Assembly: GCA_937902665.1 (NCBI GenBank)
Contig: CALELM010000089.1
Span: 52,233-116,232, forward strand
Direction: 5' to 3'
Source of the DNA: an uncultured Selenomonadaceae bacterium
GTDB lineage: Bacteria; Bacillota; Negativicutes; Selenomonadales; Selenomonadaceae
DNA length: 64,000 nucleotides
The notes under the pieces are model-generated. The model was not told the DNA's origin. It made no database searches and worked only from the letters and a program-made list of their open reading frames with translations. Positions 50,321 to 59,306 of this stretch are shown in pieces. The position numbers and the translations under genes were made by a program. Every line of letters begins with the position of its first letter. Positions within the stretch are counted from its first letter, which is position 1.

Positions 50321-50344
50321 CAGGTCTTGAAAAACAAAAGAATA

Positions 50345-50500
50345 TAGGGAACAGGTGTCGTAAGACTTAATAGGGAATCCGGTAAAAGCCGGAACGGTCC
50401 CGCCACTGTGAAAGGGAGCAATCCTGCACGATGTCACTGGGAGAAATCTTGGGAAGACGCAGGGAAGCGATGATCTTGAGTCAGGAGAACTGCCTGTTTA
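50345..50500 (+). promoter_or_regulatory. Cobalamin riboswitch
   Basis: The stretch shows the ordered conserved pieces of the B12 riboswitch: AATAGGGAATCCGG then AAAGCCGGAACGGTCCCG, the B12-box GCCACTGTGA, GTCACTGGGAGAAATCTTGG, GGGAAGACG and the closing GAGTCAGGAGAACTGCCTG. It lies in the leader of the uptake locus and is followed by a terminator, so bound cobalamin should stop transcription. Confidence 0.93.
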
Positions 50501-50580
50501 ACAATCACCGTTTTTACCTGCGAGCGATGGGAAGGGGATTTACTCAATAGCTGTTTTTCAGCTGATATGTTTTGTACATG

Positions 50581-50618
50581 AGTGGATGTTTCCTTTGGGA
50601 AACATCCACTTTTTTATT
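50581..50618 (+). terminator. Riboswitch-controlled intrinsic terminator
   Basis: AGTGGATGTTTCC and GGAAACATCCACT pair perfectly over 13 bp around a TTTG loop and are followed by a T-run. Placed between the aptamer and the first gene, it is the expression platform. Confidence 0.9.
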
Positions 50619-50638
50619 TTGGAAGGTGAGGAGATATT

Positions 50639-51628
50639 TTGGCAAAGACTTTTTATGCAGTGTTGTGTTTTGTGGTTTTGCTGTGCTGTTTTGGCTGCAA
50701 GCCACCGGCACCGAGTGCGGAGCAAGGTGAAACAGGAAATGGATACACGATTGCGGATGCGCAAGGAACGGTTGTTGCTATGTCCGGAAAGCCGCACAGG
50801 ATTGTGACGCTGTCCATGAGTACCGATGAGGTTATGCTGGGGCTGGTCCCACCTTCGGATATGGCAGCGGTTGATAGGCTGCTGGATGATCCTATTAGCT
50901 CGAATGTGACAGCTCTTGCGCAAAAGGTGGAGGGACGCATTGCTAATCCAACGGTGGAGGAGATAGCAGCGCTTCATCCGGATTTGGTCATTCTGCCGGA
51001 CTGGGGTGATGTTTCTCAGGCAGCGGCACTGCGAGATTTGGGCTTGAAGGTGGTTGTTTGCAAGGGGGCAAGAAATCTCTCGGAAATCAAGGAAACGATA
51101 CGCCTTTTGTCGGAAGCTGTGGGAGAACCCAAGAGGGGGGAAGTCCTGATTCAGAAGATGGAGCAAAGGCTGGCATGGATCAAGGAACGGGTTGACAAGA
51201 TTCCGACGGAGGAGCGAAAGAAAGTCGTCTTGATTTCCTTGATGAGTTCCTATGGCGGCATTGGTTCCAGCTTTGATGAGGCATGCCGTTATGCAGGCGT
51301 TATCAATGGCCCCTCTGTCATTGGCTTGCGGGATGGGCAGGTCATGAGCAAGGAACAGCTTGTGAAGATAAATCCGGATATTATTTTCCTGCCGTCCTAT
51401 ACGAACCACGGGGAATTTGACGTGGAAGCGTTTCGCAGGGCTTATATAGAGGATCCTTCTCTTTCCTCAATCACGGCAGTGAAGGAGAAGAATTTTAGGG
51501 AACCCTTTGAGGGATATGTGTATAACTGCTCGCAGGATTTTGTTTTGGGCGTGCAGGAAATCGCTTACCGTGTTTACGGTGATGCATTTAGCCAACCTGC
51601 CGATGAACATTTGTCGGCTTTGGAATAA
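50639..51628 (+). CDS. btuF: Cobalamin-type ABC transporter substrate-binding lipoprotein
   Basis: A 329-residue periplasmic binding protein of the TroA/BtuF fold. A signal sequence ends in a lipobox-like CCFGC (Cys about residue 20), so it is probably lipid-anchored. The first lobe has PHRIVTLSMSTDEVMLGL and ALHPDLVILPDW, the second INPDIIFLPSYT. Being first behind a cobalamin riboswitch, corrinoid binding is the best guess; the substrate is not proven by sequence. TTG start. Confidence 0.8.
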   Translation: MAKTFYAVLCFVVLLCCFGCKPPAPSAEQGETGNGYTIADAQGTVVAMSGKPHRIVTLSMSTDEVMLGLVPPSDMAAVDRLLDDPISSNVTALAQKVEGRIANPTVEEIAALHPDLVILPDWGDVSQAAALRDLGLKVVVCKGARNLSEIKETIRLLSEAVGEPKRGEVLIQKMEQRLAWIKERVDKIPTEERKKVVLISLMSSYGGIGSSFDEACRYAGVINGPSVIGLRDGQVMSKEQLVKINPDIIFLPSYTNHGEFDVEAFRRAYIEDPSLSSITAVKEKNFREPFEGYVYNCSQDFVLGVQEIAYRVYGDAFSQPADEHLSALE

Positions 51629-51652
51629 ATAATTTTGGGAGGAAAAGATTTC

Positions 51653-53623
51653 ATGAAAAAGAAATGGCTTGTTGGTCGCGTGACTGCGGCATTGACGATG
51701 GGGGCGCTCTCTTTTGTCCCTACGGCATTTGCAGAGGATATGGAGGAAAACAGGGAAGAACCTGTGGAGGTTGCGGCAGAGGAGGTGGCAGCGCCTGCTG
51801 GGGAGCAGGATCTCGGCGGCAATGTCATCACGGCAGAGAGGATTCCTTCTACGAGAATGAATACGGCGGCAGATGTCGTGGTAATCAGCGCGCAGGAGCT
51901 GGAGGATAATCATTATGCCGATGCGGCAGAGGCTTTGGGGCATATCAATGGCGTAGTCATCACGAATGGAATCAGCGGGGCAGACGAAGTGGTTCGCATC
52001 AATGGCGAGGAACGTGTTGTCATTATGGTGGACGGCGAGCGACTCAACGATGACCAAGGCTCCATGAGCCGGTCGAGCGCAACACTTTCCATGCTCCCGT
52101 CCATCAAGAACATTGAGCGTATCGAGGTAGTCAAGGGGGCAGGCTCTGCCCTTTACGGAAGCGATGCTGTTGGCGGTGTCATCAATATCATCACCAAGGC
52201 AGGCGAGAAGAACGAGACTACGGTAGATCTTAGCCTTGGATCTTGGAAAACGTACAAGGTTGACCTGATGAACCAAGGAAGCAATGACGATGGCTTTAGC
52301 TGGGCAGTGGCAGGAGGCTTCCAGACAAGCGACTGCTTTGATTTCAAGAACCAGCAGGGCGAAACGGAAACAATGCCGAGAAGCGGCAGCTCCTCCAATA
52401 ATTTTTCCGTGCGCATGAAAAAAAGAGCAGATGCATCGCAGTCATGGGATTTTTATTTTGCGCATAAGAGCGTGGATGCCGAGGCACATGAGTATGATGC
52501 CTACGGCACGCAAAAATTTATTGGATCGATTGATTGGAATACGGGAAAGCCATATTCGCAGGAAGAAAATTTCAATTATGGGTACGTCAAGTATAATTTC
52601 AAGGAAGATACGAAGCTTCCGGGCTTTTTGCGTTATTTCCAAAACTACAAGTCCGTGGACTTTGCGGGCAAGTACAATACCTGCACGGAGGGAATTGACT
52701 ACCAGAATGGCTGGCAGCTGGGCAAGAACAATAAGCTGGTTGCAGGAATGGAATACCACTGGAGTTCTTCCACGAATCAGCAAAACGGCTATCAGAATGA
52801 AAGGCTCAATAATTTTGCCATTTATTTGCAGGATACGATGAAGCTGGACAAAAAATGGTTCTTTATACCGGGACTTCGCGTGGACAAGCATAGCGAGTTT
52901 GGAAGCCACTGGACACCGAAGGTTGCGTTCAACTATCGACCGGACAAAGAAACGAAGGTTTATGCAACGTGGGGCAAGGTTTACAAGGCACCCACCGCAG
53001 ATGATTTGTTCTACTACAGCTATTGGGGATATTACGGGAATCCAAATCTCAATCCGGAAACGGGCGATGCGTGGACGCTGGGCATGACGCACGATTTCAA
53101 GAAGGGGACGAGCCTTGATGTGAATTTCTTCTATTCTGACTTGAAGGATGCGATTGACTGGGGTTCCAATGATGGCGGGATGACATGGTATGCCATGAAC
53201 ATCAACAAGGAAAAGAAGTATGGCGTGAATATTTCCTTTAACCAGAAGCTGTCGGAGATGTGGTCCTACAGCCTAGGCTATTCGCACACAAGCACGGATG
53301 CGGACGCAGACGAGTTTGCAAATGCGGTGCAGTACCTCAGGCACAACAGCCAGCCCAATGGCTACCGTATTGGTGTCAACTACCACTGCGGCGCATGGAA
53401 GGCAGGGCTTCTTGGGACGATGGCAAGCGGACTGGACAAGGAATATTTCGGAGACAGCAAGTACGCTCTCTTTGATGTGAATGTCAGCTATCAGGCAGGA
53501 GAGAACGTGACGCTTTATGCCAAGGCACTGAATCTCACGAATCAGGCATATTCCCTCTACAACAGCTGGAGATATCCTGCACCGGGAAGATTTTTGCAGT
53601 TTGGTGTTACCTGCAAGTTCTGA
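51653..53623 (+). CDS. btuB: TonB-dependent outer-membrane receptor (BtuB-like)
   Basis: A 656-residue receptor with a signal peptide (to about residue 26), an acidic stretch, a TonB box-like region, the plug domain (VVVISAQELEDN ... VVRINGEERVVIMVDGERLND, GSALYGSDAVGGVINIITK) and a C-terminal 22-strand barrel ending in Phe (FLQFGVTCKF). It imports its ligand across the outer membrane using TonB energy. The riboswitch points to cobalamin. Good GGGAGG site before the ATG. Confidence 0.88.
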   Translation: MKKKWLVGRVTAALTMGALSFVPTAFAEDMEENREEPVEVAAEEVAAPAGEQDLGGNVITAERIPSTRMNTAADVVVISAQELEDNHYADAAEALGHINGVVITNGISGADEVVRINGEERVVIMVDGERLNDDQGSMSRSSATLSMLPSIKNIERIEVVKGAGSALYGSDAVGGVINIITKAGEKNETTVDLSLGSWKTYKVDLMNQGSNDDGFSWAVAGGFQTSDCFDFKNQQGETETMPRSGSSSNNFSVRMKKRADASQSWDFYFAHKSVDAEAHEYDAYGTQKFIGSIDWNTGKPYSQEENFNYGYVKYNFKEDTKLPGFLRYFQNYKSVDFAGKYNTCTEGIDYQNGWQLGKNNKLVAGMEYHWSSSTNQQNGYQNERLNNFAIYLQDTMKLDKKWFFIPGLRVDKHSEFGSHWTPKVAFNYRPDKETKVYATWGKVYKAPTADDLFYYSYWGYYGNPNLNPETGDAWTLGMTHDFKKGTSLDVNFFYSDLKDAIDWGSNDGGMTWYAMNINKEKKYGVNISFNQKLSEMWSYSLGYSHTSTDADADEFANAVQYLRHNSQPNGYRIGVNYHCGAWKAGLLGTMASGLDKEYFGDSKYALFDVNVSYQAGENVTLYAKALNLTNQAYSLYNSWRYPAPGRFLQFGVTCKF

Positions 53624-53762
53624 TAAAATCACTTAAAAATAATAGGAGAACAGCAAAGGGGGAGGGCGGTGCTGCCTTCCTCATCTTTGCAGAGAGGGAA
53701 ATTATTTTCTTGAAGGCAATGAAGGAATCTTGAAAAGGAAGAGTTGGATAACACGGCTTTTC

Positions 53763-53791
53763 TTGTTTTACCAAGGAATGTGTGGTATAGT
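53763..53791 (+). promoter_or_regulatory. Possible promoter before the MFS gene
   Basis: TTGTTT (53763-53768), a 17-bp spacer and TATAGT (53786-53791). The 227-bp gap after the receptor gene contains nothing else that I recognise, so the MFS-ABC-TonB part may have its own promoter. Confidence 0.35.
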
Positions 53792-53850
53792 TGCCTTCGG
53801 TTGCCGAGGAAAAATAGCAAGGAAAAGATATCCAGAAGGAAGGCGTTGCT

Positions 53851-55053
53851 TTGGTTGGAACGGAAGATAGGATAGAGAAGGGCGCACGGAGATATTATTT
53901 GGCTATCGTTGCGCTTTTCATGGGCAGTATGGTTTGCTTCGGTGCAGAGTATTGCGTTCAGCCGATTGTTCCTGTGCTTGCGGAGAGCTTCGGTCTTGAC
54001 CCGACAAGGGCGAGCATGGCTGTGTCGGCAGGGACGCTTGGCATGTCGGCAGCTATGGTAATGATTGCCATTTTTGCGAGAAGGTTTCCGAGAAGGCAGG
54101 TGATGTCCTGCGGGCTTGCTGGAGCGGCAGTCTTGGCGGCATGCATTTCTATCAGTGAGAATTTTCATTTGGTGCTTCTGTGCCGTTTGCTGCAGGGGAT
54201 TTTGCTGGCAGGGTTTCCTGCTATGGCGATTGCTTATATCAATGAAGAATTTTCACCTGCCATTATTGGTGCAGTGGTTGGAATTTATGTCAGTGGAAAT
54301 TCGGTTGGCGGCTTGGTCGGAAGAGTCCTTTTGAGTACGCTGACGGACTTTTTCTCGTGGCGGTATGCGCTTCTGGTACTGTCGGCTGTTTATTTTGTTA
54401 TGGCTGTCTTATTCTTTTTCCTGTTGCCGAAGGAAAAATTCCAGCGAAAGGCTCGGAAGAGAGCGGGGATTCGGGAATTGTTCCGTATCCTTCGCAACCG
54501 TCGCCTGCTGGCAGTTTACTTTATCGGCATGTCGCTGCTTGGTACGTTTGTCTGCAATTATAATTTTATTTCCTATGTGCTTTTGGCAGAGCCGTACAGC
54601 CTCAGCCAGACTGCCATTGGCTTTGTTTATTTGCTGTATCTTTTGGGTACGCTGTCCTCTGCCGTGATGGGGGTAATGACGGATCGGAAGGGCAATGGGA
54701 TGGTTGTGGTTGTGTCTTTGCTGATTATGGCAGCCGGCATGATGGTTTCCATGCTGTCACCGCTTTTGGCGAAGCTTGCGGGACTTGGCATAATGACCTT
54801 TGGATTTTTTGGCGCACATTCGGCGGCTTGCAGCTGGGTGGGGAAGCTGGATTCTGCGGATAAGGCATCGCTTTCTGCCTTGTATATGCTGTTTTATTAC
54901 TTTGGCGCCAGTGTTTATGGCTCGGCAGGAGGCATTTTTCTTGCAAGTTTTGGATGGAACGGCATTGTGCTTTTTTCGATGGGGATTATCTTCATGGCAC
55001 TGTGCGCCGCACTTTGGCTGCGGAGGGCGGTTCAGGTGGAAGTGAAGTCCTAG
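53851..55053 (+). CDS. MFS transporter
   Basis: A 400-residue, 12-helix major facilitator similar to YnfM-type exporters, with the loop motif FARRFPRRQVMS after helix 2 and a typical GAEYCVQPIVPVLAESFG start. It lies between the TonB receptor and the ABC genes of a B12-controlled locus, which is unusual: it may export a by-product or import a related compound. The substrate cannot be read from sequence. TTG start behind GAAGG. Confidence 0.78.
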   Translation: MVGTEDRIEKGARRYYLAIVALFMGSMVCFGAEYCVQPIVPVLAESFGLDPTRASMAVSAGTLGMSAAMVMIAIFARRFPRRQVMSCGLAGAAVLAACISISENFHLVLLCRLLQGILLAGFPAMAIAYINEEFSPAIIGAVVGIYVSGNSVGGLVGRVLLSTLTDFFSWRYALLVLSAVYFVMAVLFFFLLPKEKFQRKARKRAGIRELFRILRNRRLLAVYFIGMSLLGTFVCNYNFISYVLLAEPYSLSQTAIGFVYLLYLLGTLSSAVMGVMTDRKGNGMVVVVSLLIMAAGMMVSMLSPLLAKLAGLGIMTFGFFGAHSAACSWVGKLDSADKASLSALYMLFYYFGASVYGSAGGIFLASFGWNGIVLFSMGIIFMALCAALWLRRAVQVEVKS

Positions 55054-55108
55054 GGACGTTGGAGGATACGGTTTCTGTTTGTGATTTTAAGGGAAAGCAG
55101 GATATTGC

Positions 55109-55945
55109 ATGATGCTGGAAGTAGATGATTTGAAAGCAGGATATGATGGCAGGGAGGTTCTGAAGGGGGTTTCCTTTCAGATGAAGCAGGGAGAGATGGT
55201 TGGCATTATCGGGCCGAACGGGGCAGGAAAGAGTACGCTTTTGAAGGCTGTCATGGGACAGATTCCTATTTTTTCCGGCAAGGTTTCCGTGATGGGAGGG
55301 CTTGTGCAGGAGCTTTCGCCCAAGGAGTTTGCAAAACGTGCCGCCTATCTCCAGCAATCTGCGGAAACGACTTTTTCCTACACGGCAAGAGAGGTTGTGA
55401 TGGTAGGACGGTATCCTTACCTTTCGTGGTGGCAGCAGGAATCGGAAGCGGATCGCCGTCTGGCAGATGCCTGTCTTGCCTATACGGGCGTGGAGGGCTT
55501 GGCGGAGCGTCCCCTTCCTGCTATGTCGGGCGGGCAGAGGCAGCGAGTGCTTTTGGCGAAGGTTTTGGCGCAGCAGACACCTCTCCTTCTGCTTGACGAG
55601 CCATCAACGGGATTGGATCTTGTGTATCAGGAGGAAATCTTTCGTTTTTGCCAAGAGCTTTGCCGAGCGGGCAAGACGGTGTTGATGGTGGTGCATGAGC
55701 TTTCTCTGGCGGCACGCTTTTGTTCTCGGCTTCTCTTGATAGCAGGGGGCAGGAAGCTTGCCGATGGGGTTCCGTCTGATGTGCTGTCCCCGCAAAATTT
55801 ATCGCAGGCGTATGGCAGGGATTTTCGGGTTGTCTGCAATCCCTTGACGGGACATTTGGATATTTTTACGGAAAAATCCGATAGGCAGCCAAAACGCAAT
55901 GCGGTTTTGGAAGAAATTTTGGGAAAGGAGCGGACGGTGCCATGA
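55109..55945 (+). CDS. btuD: ABC transporter ATP-binding protein (BtuD/FecE type)
   Basis: A 278-residue ATPase with Walker A GPNGAGKSTLL, the signature MSGGQRQRVLLAKVLAQ, Walker B LLLLDEPSTGLDL and the switch His in MVVHELSLA. It pairs with the FecCD-type permease that it overlaps (ATGATG). Energy source for corrinoid or siderophore uptake across the inner membrane. Confidence 0.88.
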   Translation: MMLEVDDLKAGYDGREVLKGVSFQMKQGEMVGIIGPNGAGKSTLLKAVMGQIPIFSGKVSVMGGLVQELSPKEFAKRAAYLQQSAETTFSYTAREVVMVGRYPYLSWWQQESEADRRLADACLAYTGVEGLAERPLPAMSGGQRQRVLLAKVLAQQTPLLLLDEPSTGLDLVYQEEIFRFCQELCRAGKTVLMVVHELSLAARFCSRLLLIAGGRKLADGVPSDVLSPQNLSQAYGRDFRVVCNPLTGHLDIFTEKSDRQPKRNAVLEEILGKERTVP

Positions 55946-56970
55946 TGCTTCTTTCTCGTTATCGGTATGGGACGGTACTTCTTTTCTTCCTGCTCCTTCT
56001 GTGCCTTGCCGGTTTTTTGTCGCTTTGCTGGGGGCAGATGGATATCCCGTATCTTCATGCGGCGGCATCTCTTTGTCATGGGCTTGGGCTTCCATTGTTC
56101 TCGGAGGTTTCTGTGCCGGGGGATGAGGAGGCTGTCCTTTGGTATATTCGTATGCCCCGCACGGCTGTTGGCTTGCTGGTCGGTGCAGGGCTTGCCGTTT
56201 CGGGTGCGGTGCTGCAGGGAACCTTCCGCAATCCCTTGGCGGATCCAAGCATTGTCGGCGTATCGAGCGGAGCGTCCGTGGGAGCAATCTTGGCGATTGC
56301 CTTGGGCTTGCCTGCAACGAGCATGTTGGCGCTCCCTGCCTGCGCATTGGCAGGGGCGCTTCTCGCCGTAGGGCTTGTGGTTGCGCTCTCCCTGCGTCAT
56401 GGCAGGATCCCTGTGATGACACTGCTCCTTTCGGGGGTGGTGGTCGGAATGCTGCTGTCTGCTGTGGCGGCGGCAATCCTCACGGTCTTGAGTGAGCAAA
56501 AGATGCAGCAGTACGTCTTTTGGACAATCGGAAGCTTGGACTACCGCAGGTGGGAGCATGTCCTTTTAGGCATTGGCCCTATTCTGGCAGGCTCTTTTGC
56601 CATGCTTCTTCTTTCAAGGCATTTGAATGTATTGTCGCTTGGCGACACGGAGGCTCGTGCGGTCGGAATGCCTGTGAATGCTTTTCGCATGGTGATGCTT
56701 TCCTTGGCTTCGCTTGTGACGGCTGCGGGGGTGTGCATCAGCGGAAATATTGGGTTTGTGGGACTTGTCGTTCCGCACATGCTTCGCTTGCTGGTCGGGC
56801 CGGACCATCGGAGGTTGCTTCCGCTCTGCCTGCTGGCAGGAGGTATATTTCTGGTGTTTTGTGATTCGCTTGGGCGGGTGATTTTTCCTGCGGCTGAGGT
56901 TCGTGTGGGCATCATGACTGCTTTTGTGGGAAGTCCGTATTTTCTTTACCTTTTGCGTAAGCAAAAATGA
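55942..56970 (+). CDS. btuC: ABC transporter permease (BtuC/FecCD type)
   Basis: A 342-residue permease with about ten transmembrane helices. Family motifs are RMPRTAVGLLVGAGLAVSGA, NPLADPSIVGVSSGASVGAI and GFVGLVVPHMLRLLVGPDHR (ATPase-contact loop). Together with the upstream ATPase and the binding protein it completes a type II importer. Good length agreement. Confidence 0.9.
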   Translation: MMLLSRYRYGTVLLFFLLLLCLAGFLSLCWGQMDIPYLHAAASLCHGLGLPLFSEVSVPGDEEAVLWYIRMPRTAVGLLVGAGLAVSGAVLQGTFRNPLADPSIVGVSSGASVGAILAIALGLPATSMLALPACALAGALLAVGLVVALSLRHGRIPVMTLLLSGVVVGMLLSAVAAAILTVLSEQKMQQYVFWTIGSLDYRRWEHVLLGIGPILAGSFAMLLLSRHLNVLSLGDTEARAVGMPVNAFRMVMLSLASLVTAAGVCISGNIGFVGLVVPHMLRLLVGPDHRRLLPLCLLAGGIFLVFCDSLGRVIFPAAEVRVGIMTAFVGSPYFLYLLRKQK

Positions 56971-56988
56971 GGAAGGGTTGTGTTAGAA

Positions 56989-57609
56989 ATGGAAAACATT
57001 ATGTCAGGCGTGGAGTTCTTTCAAAAGGGCGGTTCTGTCATGTATGTGCTGCTGCTTTGCTCCATGTTCACAGTGGCAATCGGTCTGGAAAGGTATTTAT
57101 ATTTCCGCAGGATGGATTCCGGCAGGGATTTTGCCATGCACTTCTGTTCCTTGATGGGAGAATTTAAAGAGCAGGAAGCACGGAAGCTGGCAAAAGCCAC
57201 GTCAGGGGTGCTTGCAGGCATTTTGGCACATGCGATGGAGATGGAGCAGGAAAGGGAAGGAAGGGCGGCAGTTTCCTATATGGAGGTGCAGTCGGGCGTG
57301 GAGATTTCAAAGTTTCGTCGAAGGCTTTATTATCTGAATGTTATTGTGACGCTTGCGCCTCTCTTGGGACTTCTAGGGACAATCAGCGGCATGATTTCCG
57401 CTTTTAGCGTGTTTCATGTGCAGTCGGGACAGGCGGCTGCCATCACGGGCGGCGTTGGCGAGGCGTTGATAGCAACAGCTATGGGACTTTGCGTTGCGAT
57501 TCTTGCCTTGATTGTCCATGCTTATTTTTCGCAGCGGCTGGAAAATATCGTGACGGATATGGAGCAGTGCTTTTCCCTCGTAGAGCGGGGAGCAGGTGAG
57601 CGAAAATGA
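56989..57609 (+). CDS. exbB: ExbB/TolQ/MotA-type proton channel
   Basis: A 206-residue membrane protein with three helices; the first (SVMYVLLLCSMFTVAIGLERYLYF) and the conserved pair with LAPLLGLLGTISGMISAF and GGVGEALIATAMGLCVAILAL are typical of ExbB. Start uncertain between GTG 56980 and ATG 56989; GAGGAAGGG spacing favours the ATG. It uses proton flow to energise TonB and overlaps exbD. Confidence 0.9.
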   Translation: MENIMSGVEFFQKGGSVMYVLLLCSMFTVAIGLERYLYFRRMDSGRDFAMHFCSLMGEFKEQEARKLAKATSGVLAGILAHAMEMEQEREGRAAVSYMEVQSGVEISKFRRRLYYLNVIVTLAPLLGLLGTISGMISAFSVFHVQSGQAAAITGGVGEALIATAMGLCVAILALIVHAYFSQRLENIVTDMEQCFSLVERGAGERK

Positions 57610-58016
57610 GACTGCGGGACAGACGTGCTTTTCAAAAGCCGGAAATTATTATCATACCGATGATTGACATTATGTTTTTTTTGCTGGTTTTTTTCATGCT
57701 GAGTACGATCTATATGGTGAATCTGAAAACCGTGGACGTTGCTATGCCGCAAGCGGCACATGCCGAGGCACAGGTTTCTGTGACTTATGTGGTCACGCTG
57801 AAGAAGGATGGCTCGCTTTGGCTGGAAGATCAGAGGATTGCAGAGGATGCTTTGCTTGCCAAGGCAATGGAACAGCAGAAGGCCAATCCCAAGTTTTCTG
57901 TCGTGGTTCGTGCGGATCAAAGCATGGATTATGGAATGGTGATCGGGCTTTTGGACAAGTTCAAGGGTGCGGGCATTGCCCGTATCGGATTGGCGGCTGA
58001 TACGCCGAGGGGGTAG
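57606..58016 (+). CDS. exbD: ExbD/TolR-type protein
   Basis: A 136-residue protein with one N-terminal membrane helix holding the proton-carrying Asp in IIIPMIDIMFFLLVFFMLS and a periplasmic domain (VVVRADQSMDYGMVIGLLDKF). Overlap with exbB and the following tonB make an ExbB-ExbD-TonB set that serves the receptor encoded upstream. Confidence 0.92.
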   Translation: MRLRDRRAFQKPEIIIIPMIDIMFFLLVFFMLSTIYMVNLKTVDVAMPQAAHAEAQVSVTYVVTLKKDGSLWLEDQRIAEDALLAKAMEQQKANPKFSVVVRADQSMDYGMVIGLLDKFKGAGIARIGLAADTPRG

Positions 58017-58019
58017 GAC

Positions 58020-58787
58020 ATGAGCGTGGAAAGCAGTGACAGCAGAAAGGCTTGGTGCATTTCCATTTTCTTGCACATCAATTTGTTTTTTCTTGTGGCG
58101 GCGAGTGGGTTCTTCCTGTTGGCGAGCCCCGTGGAAGAAAGAGAAGCTATCGAGGTCGTCCTTTATGAAGGGGAAGGCAGGCAAGGGGAGAGCGCCAGCC
58201 TTTCTGCGACTGCCTCAGCAGCAGATGTTTTGGAGGTGGCGATTCCAACGGAGGTTCATTTGCCGGAAATCCAAGAGGAATACACGAAGCATCCGGAGCA
58301 TCAGCAGGAATTCAAGCAGGAGCATCAAAAGGGAGAACAGCCAGTGAGTGCGCCATCGCAGGCAAGGGGGACGGCAGATAGTGCAGGCTCCGGCACGGGT
58401 ACGGCGCAAGGAAGTGCCTTGCAGGGAAACGGGCTTGGGAGCGATACGGGAAGCGGGAAGGGCACGGACGGAGAAGGAGTACCTGCTTTGGATGAGCCGC
58501 CGGCAGCGCCAAGGGAGCGTACCGCAGCGGCATGCATTGGAAAGGGTGCTGCGATTTATCCTGAGAGCATGAGGAGCATGGGAGCGGAAGGGACGGTCAG
58601 GATTCGCTTCTATGTATCGGCAGACGGGGCGATTGAACGGCTGGAGATCCTGCAATCGTCCGGCTATGCGGAACTTGACAGCGCAGCCATGCAGGCGGCG
58701 TATGGCTATCGGTTTTCTTCCGGCACGAATCCGGGCGTGTTCACAGACAGCTTTACCTTCCAGCTGACAGACGAGGATGATTGGTAA
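58020..58787 (+). CDS. tonB: TonB energy-transducing protein
   Basis: A 255-residue protein: N-terminal membrane helix (about residues 15-37), a long Glu/Gln/Gly-rich periplasmic linker (about residues 80-165, fewer Pro-Lys repeats than in E. coli), and the C-terminal TonB domain with YPESMRSMGAEGTVRIRFYV and SAAMQAAYGYRFSSG. It transmits energy to the outer-membrane receptor. Confidence 0.88.
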   Translation: MSVESSDSRKAWCISIFLHINLFFLVAASGFFLLASPVEEREAIEVVLYEGEGRQGESASLSATASAADVLEVAIPTEVHLPEIQEEYTKHPEHQQEFKQEHQKGEQPVSAPSQARGTADSAGSGTGTAQGSALQGNGLGSDTGSGKGTDGEGVPALDEPPAAPRERTAAACIGKGAAIYPESMRSMGAEGTVRIRFYVSADGAIERLEILQSSGYAELDSAAMQAAYGYRFSSGTNPGVFTDSFTFQLTDEDDW

Positions 58788-58912
58788 ACACCCCACTTAG
58801 CGTGGATGATGGGCGAAATGCTATTTTGCCCATTGAATTCTTATGTTTCTTCCATCAAAGGAGACAGGTATAAGGGATTATGGGAATTATCAGCCGTTTT
58901 GAAAGTGGCTCC

Positions 58913-58983
58913 TATAACGAGCTAAAGATGTCCCATTCTTCAACAGCTTGCTGTAAGTGGGGGAAGCCAAATTTTAACAAGCG
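58913..58983 (+). repeat. Host intergenic repeat A, copy 2
   Basis: Nearly identical to 43481-43551 (TTGCTGTAAGTGGGGGAA core) and directly continuous with repeat B at AACAAGCGG. It is part of a 519-bp gap without genes between tonB and the sensor kinase. Confidence 0.75.
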
Positions 58984-59064
58984 GTGAGCATATCTCCCGC
59001 TTCGTTGAAACGCAAATTGGAGGGAAAATGCTTATTGCATTTTCTTGAACAATGGCGTTATAAT
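58976..59064 (+). repeat. Host intergenic repeat B with promoter, copy 1
   Basis: From AACAAGCGGTGAGCA through CTTCGTTGAAACGC and GGAGGGAAAATGC to GCGTTATAAT. It contains the inverted repeat GAAAATGC-N5-GCATTTTC (59024-59044), -35 TTGCAT (59035-59040), 18-bp spacer and -10 TATAAT (59059-59064). An inverted copy lies at 63913-64000. Confidence 0.75.
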
Positions 59065-59187
59065 CCTTCTCTTGATTTCTTGGTAAGAGCCGCAGCCTCC
59101 CTTGGAAAAGAATAGAATTTTCGCTTCACTGAAAGGATCAAAGAAATTCAAACGATAATCTATAGAAAACCTAGAGCGTTACGGAAG

Positions 59188-59242
59188 ATAACGCAGAAAA
59201 TGAGGAAAACACTTGCCAATTCCTTTTTTTCTGCGTTATAAT
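59188..59242 (+). promoter_or_regulatory. Sensor kinase promoter with 13-bp inverted repeat
   Basis: TTGCCA (59213-59218), an 18-bp spacer and TATAAT (59237-59242). ATAACGCAGAAAA (59188-59200) and its exact reverse complement (59227-59239) flank the -35 and cover part of the -10, as an operator might. Confidence 0.55.
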
Positions 59243-59306
59243 TTTTTCGTGAAAAAAGAGCGGTGTTTAGGTTTTGAGATAGATTGCAGGAGAGGTGTGC
59301 TATATT

